NCBI GenBank assembly: GCA_963834425.1
Contig: CAWIBR010000013.1
Location: forward strand, 434,001-498,000
Source: CAVURS01 sp963834425
Lineage (GTDB): Bacteria > Actinomycetota > Actinomycetes > Actinomycetales > CAVURS01
DNA: 64,000 bases
Direction: 5' to 3'
This document shows positions 36,831 through 46,181 of this stretch, piece by piece. The translations under genes and the position numbers were made by a program. The notes under the pieces are model-generated. The model was not told the DNA's origin. It saw only the letters and a program-made list of their open reading frames with translations, and did not search any database. The stretch's first letter is position 1; each line of letters begins with the position of its first letter.

Positions 36831-38101
36831 CGGTCAGTTCCCGACCGGAGGGACGATCCGTGGCGGCGCAACGGTTCCACGGCGTCAGCCGACTCCACGC
36901 CGGGAGCGGATCGGCGCGCCCAGGCGCCGTAGCGCTGGGCCCAGGGCAAGGCGGTCAGCCCGTGCGCGAGGACGCTCAGGACGACCGTCGTGCCGATGAC
37001 GCTGAGGACTCTCGAGACGGCGGGCTGGGCGCCCAGGGACTCGTAGGCGATGAGGGCGAAGATGATGGACGCCAGCCCGCGTGGGCCGAACCAGCCGACG
37101 AACGCGACGGTCTGGGGTCGCAGGCCAGACCCGAGCAGGGAGAGAGCGACCGGGCCCATCCGCAGCACGGTCAGCGAAAGCACCGCAAACAACAGGTTCT
37201 GCCAGCTCACGAGTGGCCGGAGATGGGTTGCCGCCACGACGCCGAAGACCATCCAGATCGCGTAGCCCAGGAAGGTCGAGGTCAGGCCGATCAGCGCCAT
37301 GCTCTCGTGCAGGTCCCGCACCCGTTTCTGGCTGGCTGCGTAGGCCGCGCCCGCTGTGAACGCGGCGATGAAACCGTTGGCCCCCACCTCATGTGCGCCG
37401 TAGTAGCAGAGCAGCGGGCACGCGAGCGTCGCGATCGGAAGCAGCGCCACCTCGGCCCAGCCCCGATCACGGGCCAGCTCGACCAGTCGGCCTGCGGCGT
37501 AGCCGATGACGACACCGATGACGACGCCGACCGCGAGGTCCAGCACCGCCGACAAGAGTCGATGCCCCGACGACTCACCCCCGACCCCAGCGGCCGCGGC
37601 CACGGCGAGCAGGACGACCGGCGTCACCAGGCCGTCGTTCAGGCCACTCTCGACGTTCAGGATCCGCCGCACCCGCGCCGGAACCACCGGGTTCAGAACC
37701 GTCGCTGCGCCTAGGCCCGCGTCGGTCGGTGCGACGGCAGCCGCCACCAGCAGCGCCAGCCAGCCGCCGATGTCCGGAAAGAGACCGCGGGCGAGCAGAT
37801 AGCCCGCAGCGATCGTCAATGGCAGCCCGATCAGGAGCAGGCGTCCCGTGAAGACGGAGTCGGACCGGAGCTCCCGCGGTTGCAGCTCCGCCGCGTCGTG
37901 AAAGAGCACCAGCAACAGGGCCACCTCGGCCAGGCCCCGGACAGCGGCCCCGTCGGCATCCGAATCGACCAGCGTCCGGCCGACCACCCCACCGGCGACG
38001 ATGAAGATGATCGGGCCGTTCAGATAGACCCGGTCGATCCGGGCCGACTGGCTGACGAAGACGATGACCAGAAAGGCGAAGACGCAGATCGCCGCTGCCA
38101 T
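36827..38101 (-). CDS. Na+/H+ (CPA1-type) antiporter, in frame with the preceding response regulator
   Basis: A 424-aa monovalent cation:proton antiporter with about 12 helices. Family features are the first helix AAAICVFAFLVIVFVSQSAR, NGPIIFIVAGGVVG, the acidic pair in AAVAPTDAGLG and VESGLNDGLVTPVVLLAVAA, and GANGFIAAFTAGAAYAAS. Sequence homology would start at ATG 38101. There is no ribosome site before it and no stop codon between it and the response regulator, so the two form one frame ending only at 36827. Other frames around the junction also lack stops, so a simple indel does not separate them, though a single CAG-to-TAG difference would. Followed by the SulP gene with an ATGA overlap. 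Confidence 0.9.
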   Translation of the reverse strand: MAAAICVFAFLVIVFVSQSARIDRVYLNGPIIFIVAGGVVGRTLVDSDADGAAVRGLAEVALLLVLFHDAAELQPRELRSDSVFTGRLLLIGLPLTIAAGYLLARGLFPDIGGWLALLVAAAVAPTDAGLGAATVLNPVVPARVRRILNVESGLNDGLVTPVVLLAVAAAAGVGGESSGHRLLSAVLDLAVGVVIGVVIGYAAGRLVELARDRGWAEVALLPIATLACPLLCYYGAHEVGANGFIAAFTAGAAYAASQKRVRDLHESMALIGLTSTFLGYAIWMVFGVVAATHLRPLVSWQNLLFAVLSLTVLRMGPVALSLLGSGLRPQTVAFVGWFGPRGLASIIFALIAYESLGAQPAVSRVLSVIGTTVVLSVLAHGLTALPWAQRYGAWARRSAPGVESADAVEPLRRHGSSLRSGTDR

Positions 38102-38759
38102 GCAGAGCTGCCCAGGGCTGGCCAGCCCATGCTCGTAGGCAAAGACCACGATCTGCACGCGATCACGCAAGCCGAGCTTGGTCAGGATGTGCGCGATATG
38201 GCTCTTGACCGTGCTCTCGCCGAGCAGCAGTCGATCGGCGATCTCGGCGTTGGAGCGACCAGTGGCCAGCTCGCGCACGACGTCCAGCTCACGAGCGGAG
38301 AGCAAGGCAGCCGGACCGTTGTCGGCACCGGGCAGCGGGCGGCGGCAGAAGTCCTCGATCAGCCGACGGGTGATGGTCGGCGCGAGCAACGTCTCGCCGC
38401 TGTTGACGACGCGCACCGCCGCCGAGAGCTCCTCCCGGCGCGAGTCCTTGAGCAGGAAGCCGCTCGCGCCGGCCCGCATGGCCCGGTAGACGTACTCGTC
38501 CAGGTCGAACGTCGTCAGGACCAGTACGCGGGCGCGAGAACCGCTGCGTACCAACGTCTCGGTGGCCTCGATGCCGTCCAGGTCCGGCATCCGGATGTCC
38601 ATCAGGACGACGTCCGGGTCCAGCTCGCGGGTCCGAGACCAGTACCTGCCGCCCGCTGCCGGCCTCGCCCACGATCTCGATGTCCTCCTCGGCGTCCAGC
38701 ATCATCCGCAGCCCCTCGCGGACCAGGTCCTGGTCGTCGGCGATGACGACCCTGATCAC
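38102..38759 (-). CDS. NarL/LuxR-type response regulator (frame break inside)
   Basis: A regulator of about 219 aa. GTG 38759 overlaps the kinase stop (GTGA) and begins IRVVIADDQDLVREGLRMML. The frame changes near 38637, after VGEAGSGRQVLV; the second frame carries the phosphoacceptor in LDPDVVLMDIRMPDLDGIEA, the lysine in GFLLKDSRREEL, and the LuxR helix-turn-helix (LSARELDVVRELATGRSNAE, STVKSHIAHILTKLGL). The usual C-terminus VQIVVFAYEHGLASPG is present and then runs directly into the antiporter. It works with the kinase at 38756-39912. Confidence 0.9.
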
Positions 38760-39912
38760 CGGGCCGACCCGACAGGCAGCCGGGCCGAGACCCGAAACCC
38801 GCCCGAGGGGCCCGGCCCGGTGCACAGGTCCCCACCGAAGAGGGCGACGCGTTCGCGCATCCCGAGCAGCCCGTGGCCCGACGTCGTGCCATCTCCTGTC
38901 GGCCCGCGGCCGTCGTCGACCACCTCGACGTCGACCGACTCGGATCCGCACCTGACGTCGACGCGGACTCGAGCCGGTCCCGCGTGCTTCAACACGTTGG
39001 TCAGTGCCTCCTGAACGATCCGGTACGCCGACAGGTCGACGCCAGCCGGTACGGCGTCCGTGCAGCCTTGCACTCGAAGGTCGATATCGACGCCGGCGTC
39101 CCGCATCTGGTCAGCAAGCGCCTCGAGCGAACCGATCCCCGGCTGGCGGCGCGAGGCTGGCCGTGCTGTCCGAGCGCAGCACTCCGAGGAGCCGACGCAT
39201 CTCGACCAGCGACTCGCGGCCGCTGCGCTCGATCTTCTCCAGGGTGGCCGCGTCAGATCCGCCCTGAGCACGCGCACCGGCAGCCTGCACCACCACGACG
39301 CTCAAGTTGTGCGCCACGATGTCGTGCAGCTCCCGCGCCAGGCGCGCTCGCTCCTGCGTGGTCGCCCGTTCGGACTCGAGCTCGGCCGCAGCGGCTCGGG
39401 CCGTGGCAGCTGCCCGTTCCCGGCGCTCCCGCACCACCGCGCCGAGCATCCAGCAGGCGAGGATGCCGACGAAGAAGAAGGCCCCGGCCCAGAGCTCGCT
39501 GGCCGCGCCGCTACGGATGTCGTGGTTCTCTGCGGCGTAGAGGGTGTAGCCGACGACCGTGACGGCCAGGCCGAGCAGGGCAGTTCGCCGGCTCCCATAC
39601 GCCGCAACCGAATAGCTCCCGACGGCCGCGACGAAGATCAGCTCCAGTCCCTCGGGGGAGTTCGCGGTGACGACGCGCCTGCAGTCCAACGCCAAGCCAC
39701 ACCAGAACCCACACGAGCAGTGGGTGGCTGCGGCGCCAGTAGAGCGGGACGGCAACGAAGAGCGGGAGCGCGGCGACCAGCCAAGCCGGTCCGGCGATCG
39801 GCTCACCGACCGGATTCGACGGCACCCAACTGGCGACCTCGGTGAGCGCGAGCGCGATGAGGACGACCGCGAGGTCCAGGGCCTCGCGGCCAGGCAGCCG
39901 GGCTGCGCGCAT
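38756..39912 (-). CDS. NarL-family sensor histidine kinase (two frame breaks)
   Basis: A membrane HisKA_3 kinase of about 385 aa. The N-terminal frame has helices ALDLAVVLIALALTEVASWV and AGPAWLVAALPLFVAVPLYW. A shift near 39687 leads to LELIFVAAVGSYSVAAYGSR and LGLAVTVVGYTLYAAENHD, then the phosphoacceptor segment RARLARELHDIVAHNLSVVV. A second shift near 39150 leads to the ATPase half: VQEALTNVLKHAGPARV and VVDDGRGPTGDGTTSGHGLL. ATG 39912 has a leaderless-type -10 box. It is the first gene of a four-gene operon with regulator, antiporter and SulP. Confidence 0.9.
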
Positions 39913-39918
39913 GGCCGC

Positions 39919-39924
39919 AATCTA
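39919..39924 (-). promoter_or_regulatory. Candidate leaderless -10 box for the kinase operon
   Basis: On the minus strand TAGATT is followed by GCGGCC and then the ATG at 39912. This gives a six-base gap without a ribosome site and would drive the kinase-regulator-antiporter-SulP operon. Confidence 0.5.
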
Positions 39925-40086
39925 CCGACGCGGTGCCGCCCCGACATCGTCCTCACGGCGGATGCCGTTCCCCCATCCGGTGGGCACGAAACCGTCGGGC
40001 GGACGGCGTCAGGCCAGCGTCCCGGTGCCTAGCGTCCGTCTGGTCCCGCCGGCCCGTTCTGGGCCGGGTCTACCGAAGGAGCTCCG

Positions 40087-40777
40087 ATGTCCCCTGAACG
40101 TGCCCGCCGGTCCTTGCTGGCCGCCGCCTGCGTTGGTGCACCCCTTGCCGGGTTGGTGGCGGCGCTCGCCATCCCGGCCCTGCGAACCACCGAGTCGGGC
40201 GAGCTGTCAGCCGTCGCCGCCCATCCCGGGCGGTTCTACCTCTATGCGATCTTCATCCTGCTCAGCGGATACCTACTGGTACCAGCGGTCTTCGCGCTGA
40301 TGGAACTCATCCGCCCCGCGCGGCCCGGCTGGGCGCTGGCCGCCGGCGTCATCGCCCAGACCGGCATGTTGGTGGCCGTCGGCGACGCGGCCGTCGAGCT
40401 GATGTTCTGGCAGATGGGCCAGTCCGGCGCCGACCAGGGCCAGATGACGGCGCTGGCCGACCGCTACGACTCCGCCGCCGGCGCGTCCCTCGTCTACACG
40501 ATCGGCGGACTCGCAACGCTGGTCGGCGTGGTGATGCTCGGCGTCCTGCTCTGGCGGACTCGCGCCGGTCCCGGCCTGGGCCGCGGCGGCGGTGCCGGTG
40601 GGGGCTGTCGCGAACGTCGTCGGCTTCAGCATCGGTAGTCAGGCTCTGCTGGCGGTGAGCTATCTGATCCTGCTCGTCGGCTTCGTGCCCGCGGCTGCGG
40701 CCCTGCGGGTCGGATCGCCCGACGCCGCAGTGCCGGCCACCGCCGGGTCTGAGCGGGTGTCTTCCGCCGGGTCCTAG
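40087..40777 (+). CDS. Six-helix membrane protein of unknown function (frame break inside)
   Basis: About 229 aa. The first frame gives helices LLAAACVGAPLAGLVAALAI, FYLYAIFILLSGYLLVPAVF, WALAAGVIAQTGMLVAVGDA and LVYTIGGLATLVGVVMLGVL. The frame changes near 40566, and the second frame continues as VPAWAAAAVPVGAVANVVGF and LAVSYLILLVGFVPAAAALR, ending at TAG 40775. GAAGGAG at 40075-40081 precedes ATG 40087. The repeat-free layout is reminiscent of DUF4386-like proteins, but I am not confident of a family. A -10-like TAGCGT lies at 40030-40035. Confidence 0.7.
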
Positions 40778-40781
40778 CGCG

Positions 40782-40787
40782 TACGAT
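40782..40787 (+). promoter_or_regulatory. Candidate leaderless -10 box
   Basis: TACGAT is followed by six bases and then the ATG at 40794, with no ribosome binding site. It would start a leaderless transcript for the small membrane protein and perhaps the insertase. Confidence 0.45.
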
Positions 40788-40793
40788 CTCGCC

Positions 40794-41108
40794 ATGAGCA
40801 GCGCGGGCAGGTCGGCGTCGCCGCTGTCCATGCGCTCTCACCTGCTCTGGGCGATCTTCGCCGCTGCCACGCTCCTGGCGTTCTCGCTGCAGGTGGCCGG
40901 GGCGGGCACTCCGGCGGCCGTCTCGATCGCCGCGCTGGCGATGGCTTTGACGTTGCTCAGCAGCGTTCGTTCTCGGCGGGTCGCCGTGGTGGCCGGCGCC
41001 GGTGGCCCGACGTACCCGAGTGGGACTGACGCGCCACCGGTGCTGGCCGGACGAGCCACCGACCCCGTGCACCACCCGCTGCGGCCCCGCGCTCCTGGAC
41101 GGGCCTGA
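40794..41108 (+). CDS. Small membrane protein next to a YidC-like gene
   Basis: A 104-aa protein with two hydrophobic stretches (LLWAIFAAATLLAFSLQVAG and AAVSIAALAMALTLLSSV) and a Pro/Arg-rich, probably cytosolic tail (HHPLRPRAPGRA). It lies 54 bases before the insertase gene. Small proteins annotated DUF6412 occupy this position beside YidC-like genes in other actinobacteria; that match is from memory and uncertain. It may assist or be a substrate of the insertase. Confidence 0.65.
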   Translation: MSSAGRSASPLSMRSHLLWAIFAAATLLAFSLQVAGAGTPAAVSIAALAMALTLLSSVRSRRVAVVAGAGGPTYPSGTDAPPVLAGRATDPVHHPLRPRAPGRA

Positions 41109-41162
41109 CCTCGCCTCGAGCGAGTCACGGTCCCCGTTCCGCCTCTTCCCAGGAGTTTTCGC

Positions 41163-41963
41163 ATGTCCGTTCTCGATCCGCTGTCCCATGCCCTCGCCAC
41201 CGTCGTCGCCTCAACGCACACCGCCATCGCCTCGCTCGGGATTGACCCGGCGTCCGGTGTCGCTTGGGTGCTCTGCATAGCCGCAGTTGTCGCCGTCGTA
41301 CGAATCACGCTGCTACCGCTGGCGATCCAGGGGGTGCGCATAGCCCACGCCTCGGCCCGGGCCCGCCCGCAGCTGACCGAGCTCGCCGAGCGCTACCGAG
41401 GCCGAAGGGACACCGAGAGCCTGCGCGCGTTTGCCGCCGAACGGCGGCGGATCACGGCCGAACACCGGATCCCTCGGCTGAGTCTCCTGCCCGCACTGCT
41501 GCAGCTCCCGCTGTGGATGGCGCTCTACCACCTGCTGCGACAGGTGGCCGCGGGCCTGCCGGTCGGCGCCATGAATCTGGGTCTCGTGGCGTCCCTGGGC
41601 GCCGCCACCCTGCTCGGCGTCCCGTTGGCCCAGCGGGGATATCTCGGCGCCGGACTGACCCACCTCGTCGTGGTCGTCGCCCTTGCCGGAACGGCTGCCC
41701 TGCTGTCGTTGGTCACCCAGCGGTATCTGGTGGGGCCGAACACCATGGCGGCCGACGTCCCGCAAGCGATGGCTCGACTCCAGCACCTATTGCCTGCTCT
41801 CTCAGCCGTCGGGGTGCTCGTGGCGGCCGGGTTCGTGCCGTTAGCGCTGCTCGTCTACTGGGTGTGCAACGCGGTCTGGACGCTCGGCCAGTCGGCGGTC
41901 ATCTGGCGGTGGTTCCCGACGCCGGGCACACCAGCGGCGGCCCGAGCAGCAACCGGAGGTTGA
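41163..41963 (+). CDS. YidC/Oxa1-family membrane insertase paralogue
   Basis: A 266-aa membrane protein inserting other proteins into the membrane. After a first helix near WVLCIAAVVAVVRITLLPLA comes the cytosolic loop ASARARPQLTELAERYRGRR, then LPALLQLPLWMALYHLLRQV, and three more helices. The positively charged residue in VVRITLLPL is at the usual hydrophilic-groove position. It is shorter than the housekeeping YidC and lacks the usual C-terminal basic tail, so it is likely a second paralogue; the main yidC normally lies by the origin. ATG 41163 follows an AGGAG-like site (CCAGGAGTTTTCGC). Confidence 0.88.
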   Translation: MSVLDPLSHALATVVASTHTAIASLGIDPASGVAWVLCIAAVVAVVRITLLPLAIQGVRIAHASARARPQLTELAERYRGRRDTESLRAFAAERRRITAEHRIPRLSLLPALLQLPLWMALYHLLRQVAAGLPVGAMNLGLVASLGAATLLGVPLAQRGYLGAGLTHLVVVVALAGTAALLSLVTQRYLVGPNTMAADVPQAMARLQHLLPALSAVGVLVAAGFVPLALLVYWVCNAVWTLGQSAVIWRWFPTPGTPAAARAATGG

Positions 41964-41990
41964 GCCGCGCGCCCTGCAGGGCAGTCGTGG

Positions 41991-44675
41991 TCAGGAGCCG
42001 TCGAGGAAGGTCTGCGCGTCGTTGCTGGCGAACTGCTGGATCAGCCGGGCGACCACGCCGGACCACCCGGTCTGGTGCGATGCGCCGATCCCGGCGCCGT
42101 TGTCGCCGTGGTAGTACTCGTAGAACAGGATGTTGTCGCCCCAGGTGGGGTCCTCCTGGAAGAGCTCGGCCCCACCGAAGACCGGCCGATGCCCGTCCTC
42201 GTCGCGGGTGAAGGTCGTCGTCAGCCGCCGAGCGAGCTCCTCGGCCACCTCGTAGAGGTTCATCTCGTTGCCCGAGCCGGTCGGGCACTCGATCCGGAAG
42301 TCGTTGCCGTAGTAGAGATAGAACTGCAGCAGGGCCCGGATCAGCAGCAGGTTGACGGGGAACCACACCGGTCCGCGCCAGTTGGAGTTCCCGCCGAACA
42401 TGCCGTTGCGCGACTCGGCCGGCTCGTAGCCGACCGTGAAGGACTGACCCTCCACCTCGATCGTGTAGGGGTGCTCCTCGTGCCACTTGGAGATCGACCG
42501 GATCCCGTGCGGCCCGAAGAACCGGTCCTCGTCGAGCATCCGCTCGAGGATGCGCCGGAGCTTGGTCTCGCCGACGATGGCGAGCAGCCGCCGGCCGTGC
42601 ACGCCGGGCTTCAACGGGTCGGAGGTGCCCCCGAGCAGGTCGGAGTTGCGGCTGAGGTACTCCCGCAGCTCCTCGGTGACGTGGGGGAAGCGCCCGAGCA
42701 GGTCGTTCGACACCACCACGGTGGAGCAGAGCGGCAGCAGGCCGACGAGGGAGCGGACCTTGATCCGCCGACCCGAGCCGTCGGGCATCCGCAGGACGTC
42801 GTAGTAGAAGCCGTCCTCCTCGTCCCACATCTCGTCCGGATGGTCGCCGAGCGGATCCATCGCCGAGGCGATCTGGAACCAGGACCGGACGAACTTGATG
42901 ACGAACCCTTCGTACGCCGGGTCCTGCTCGGCCAGTGCGACGGCCAGCTCGAGCATGCTCTGGCTGAAGATCGCCATCCAGGCCGTGCCATCGGACTGCT
43001 CGAGCGAACCGCCGGCCGGCAGCTGGGCGCTCCGGTCGAAGACGCCGATGTTGTCCAGGCCGAGGAAGCCGCCCTGGAACAGGTTGCGGCCGCTCGGGTC
43101 CTTGCGGTTGACCCACCAGGTGAAGTTGAGCAGCAGGTTGTTGAAGGCCTGGGCCAGGAACTCGACATCGCCGCCGGCCAGGCCGAGCTCCTCGATGCCT
43201 CGTTGCCGGGCCAGGCCCAAGCCGGTGACGAACGACAGGGCCGTCGCGTGCACCGGCGGGTTCACGTCGCCGAAGTTCCATTCGTACGCCGGGATCTGGC
43301 CCGATGGGTGGAGGTAGGACCCAGACAGCATCAGGGCCAGCTGCTCCTTGGCGAACTCGGGGTCGACCATCGCCAGCGGCACGGTGTGGAAGGCGAGGTC
43401 CCACGCGGCGTACCAGGGGTACTCCCACTTGTCGGGCATCGAGATGACGTCGTCGTTGAGCATGTGGGCCCACTGCTGGTTGCGCACCCCGAGCCGGGTC
43501 GGCGGCCGCAGCGGATGGGCCTGGTGCTCGCGCAGCCAGAGGTCGAGGTCGAAGTAGTAGTGCTGCTTGCTCCACAACATGCCGGCGAGGGCCTGCCGCA
43601 TGACCAGGGCGCGGTCCTTGTCCAACGACGGGGGAGTCATGGCCGCGTAGAACTGGTCGGCCTCGGCCGCCCGCAAGGTCATGACCTCGTCGAAGTCCGC
43701 GAACGGTTCGGCCGTCCCCGGCGCGCGTGGTGGTCAGCCGCAGCTCGACCACGACCTGCTCACCCGCGGGCACCGTGCCTTGCCAGTGCGCCGCGACCTT
43801 GGTCCCACCCTCGGAGTTGACGGCATCGGCCTCGCCCTGGACCACCGCACGGTCGACCCCGTCCTTGACGTAGGGCGACGAATTCGGTTGTCCCCACAGG
43901 CGTTCGGTGTTGGTCTCGTTGTCGCAGAACAGGAGGTCGGCGTCCTGACGGACATAGAGCCAGTAGTCGCCGACGAGGGGGTGCTGCGCGGCGACGCACG
44001 GCACAGTCCGCGTCGACCGCCGTCAGCGTGGGCTTGGCCGACTGCTCGCCCCGCGACCAGGTGTTGCGGAACCACAGGGTGGGCAGCAGGTGGAGCGGCG
44101 CGGCCTCGCTGCTGCGGTTGTGCACGGTGATCCGCGCGAGCAGATCGGTCGGACCGGCCTTGGCGTAGTCGACCTGCACGTCGAAATAGCGGCCGTCGTC
44201 GAAGATGCCGGTGTCGAGCAGCTCGTACTCCTGGTCGCCGAACCCACGCTCGCGGTTGGTCCGCAGCAGGTCGTCGTACGGGTACTCGGCTCTGGGGGTA
44301 CTTGTAGCGCCACCGCATCCAGGAGTGGGTGGGCACGTTGTCGACGTAGAAGTAGTACTCCTTGACGTCCTCGCCGTGGTTGCCCTCGGTGTTGGTCAGC
44401 CCGAAGAGGCGCTCCTTCAGGATCGGATCGGCGCCGTTCCACAGCGACAGGGCCAGGCACATGAGCCCTTGGTCGTCGCAGACCCCGGCCAGGCCGTCCT
44501 CGCCCCATCGGTAGGCGCGCGAGCGGGCCTGGTCGTGGGTGAAGTAGTTCCACGCGTCGCCGTTGTCGCTGTAGTCCTCGCGCACCGTGCCCCACTGGCG
44601 CTCGCTCAGGTACGGCCCCCACTGGCGCCACCCGCCGGTGCGCGCCTCGCTCAGCCGTTCGCCCTCAGCCGTCAT
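41991..44675 (-). CDS. MGH1-like/GH63-related glucosidase (three frame breaks)
   Basis: A cytosolic glycoside hydrolase of about 890 aa with an (alpha/alpha)6 barrel. From ATG 44675 it reads GDAWNYFTHDQARSRAYRWG and LTNTEGNHGEDVKEYYFY. Breaks lie near 44294-44298 (one extra base in a G5 run), near 44000 and near 43731; joined, the three frames give one continuous family member. The long 3' frame carries WEYPWYAAWDLAFHTVPLAM and NSNWRGPVWFPVNLLLIRAL, the conserved catalytic-domain segments, and MWDEEDGFYYDVL. Related enzymes cleave mannosylglycerate or glucosylglycerate or related alpha-glucosides; the substrate here is unknown. It ends the sugar operon. Confidence 0.85.
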
Positions 44676-44699
44676 TCGTGCCTCCTGGTCAACAGCCGA

Positions 44700-46181
44700 T
44701 CATTGCGGGTCAGCGGGTAACGGCGACACGTCGAAGACATGAACACCCCATCCCGGTCGGGCGACGTAGAGGCTCCCATCGGCCAGGTCGTCCCCGTCCC
44801 GGTCGTACGTCGAGTCGCCGACCAGGTCCCGGAGCCGCCAGCGCCGGCCGGCCGCGGAGGAATGCCCGACGTGCACCTCGCCGTGGGCCTCGCGGTCCGC
44901 GAGGTTCACCACGACGAGCCGCAAGGCCTCGCCATCGGTCCAGGTCCACGCCAGCATCTGGGCGGCGCTGGTGTCGTCGGGCCAGCCGGAGACCTCACGT
45001 CGGCTCCACGTGCCCTGGCGGACGGTCGCCGCTGCGGCCCACAGCGAGTGGTACCAGTCGGCCAAGGCCTGATCGGCCGGCTCGTCGATCCGGCGGTCGA
45101 GGAAGACCGGCGTGAAGACCGTGCGACCGTCGGGCTGGCCGTCGTGCCAGAGGGTCAGCCCGGGCAGCGTTGCCGCCAGGACGGCCAGGCACTTCTCCCG
45201 GGCCTGGGGCGCGAATGTGCTTGCGGCGCGGGGCTCGTCGTGGTTCTCCAGGAAGCGCAGCAGCCGCCGCTGGTAGTCGATGTCCGCATCCAGATGGCCG
45301 CGGGTCGCGGCGACGTCGCCCGACTCCAGGCGGTCGTAGAGCCGTTTGTCGTAGCAGTGGTCGAAGCCGAGCTGCATCAGGTCCCACTCGCGGTCCCAGT
45401 AGGCCTCGGCGACGAACCGGAAGTCCGGGTGGCCGCGGCGGACCGCCTCGATCACCTCGGTCCAGTACGTCGGCGATCGCGGCGGGCCGACCCGCTCGCC
45501 CCACGTCGCCGTGACCACGTCGTCCAGCATCAGCATCGCCATGTCGCACCGCACCGCGTCGGCGTGATCGGCCACCCGGTCGAGAGCGTGGATCGCCAGC
45601 GCCCGCAGGCTCGGCGCGAAGGCATCGACCTGGATGACGTCGGGCCAGGGCGCGAAGTAGGGGTCCTTGCCGCGGGCGAAGATCGAGCCGCCGATCTCGA
45701 CGAAGCCGGCTGGATTGTTGGCCAGATCGGTTGCGGTGCCGCGGATGAACGCATCCGGCGCGCTGGTCAGCCACGGCGAGTCCGGGGCGACATGGTTGGG
45801 CACCCAGTCGACCATCAGCTGCGCCCCACGCGCGCGCAGCTCGGCTCGGGCCGCGTCCAGACCGGCCCAGCCGCCGTAGGCCTCGGCCGGCGTGTAGTCC
45901 GGAATGCAGTACGGCGAGCCGACCACGTCGTCGTCGGTCCAGTCCGGCAGCGCTGCGGACCAGGCCGCGCGCAGGTTGTCGTTGGCCAGGGCGATCTCGC
46001 GCCCGGCCGCGCTGCGGCCCCACACGCCCATCAGCCACACCATGGTGATGCCCTCGCGGACGACGGCGTCCCACTCGGCGGCCGGGACGGTGCCGAGCGT
46101 CACGGGGCGGCCCGACCGACGGGAGAGCTCGGCCAGCCAGACAGCCGTGTTGACCTCGTAGACAACGGGTTCCGGCGTCAT
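44700..46181 (-). CDS. GH13 alpha-amylase-family enzyme
   Basis: A 493-aa alpha-glucan-active enzyme. Region I is MVDWVPNHVAPDSPW; the nucleophile aspartate is in AVRCDMAMLML near residue 212; the acid/base glutamate in FRFVAEAYWDREWDL near 257; and the transition-state aspartate in FLENHDEPRAA near 314. The C-terminal beta domain follows. There is no signal peptide, so it acts in the cytosol. Its ATG shares one base with the stop of the dehydrogenase gene (TGATG). Its specificity (trehalose, maltose, sucrose or glucan) cannot be read from these motifs. Confidence 0.9.
   Translation of the reverse strand: MTPEPVVYEVNTAVWLAELSRRSGRPVTLGTVPAAEWDAVVREGITMVWLMGVWGRSAAGREIALANDNLRAAWSAALPDWTDDDVVGSPYCIPDYTPAEAYGGWAGLDAARAELRARGAQLMVDWVPNHVAPDSPWLTSAPDAFIRGTATDLANNPAGFVEIGGSIFARGKDPYFAPWPDVIQVDAFAPSLRALAIHALDRVADHADAVRCDMAMLMLDDVVTATWGERVGPPRSPTYWTEVIEAVRRGHPDFRFVAEAYWDREWDLMQLGFDHCYDKRLYDRLESGDVAATRGHLDADIDYQRRLLRFLENHDEPRAASTFAPQAREKCLAVLAATLPGLTLWHDGQPDGRTVFTPVFLDRRIDEPADQALADWYHSLWAAAATVRQGTWSRREVSGWPDDTSAAQMLAWTWTDGEALRLVVVNLADREAHGEVHVGHSSAAGRRWRLRDLVGDSTYDRDGDDLADGSLYVARPGWGVHVFDVSPLPADPQ

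Noticed and set aside
42075..43820. 581-codon plus-strand open frame
   Set aside because: Antisense to the MGH1-like glucosidase gene, whose conserved barrel motifs are on the minus strand.
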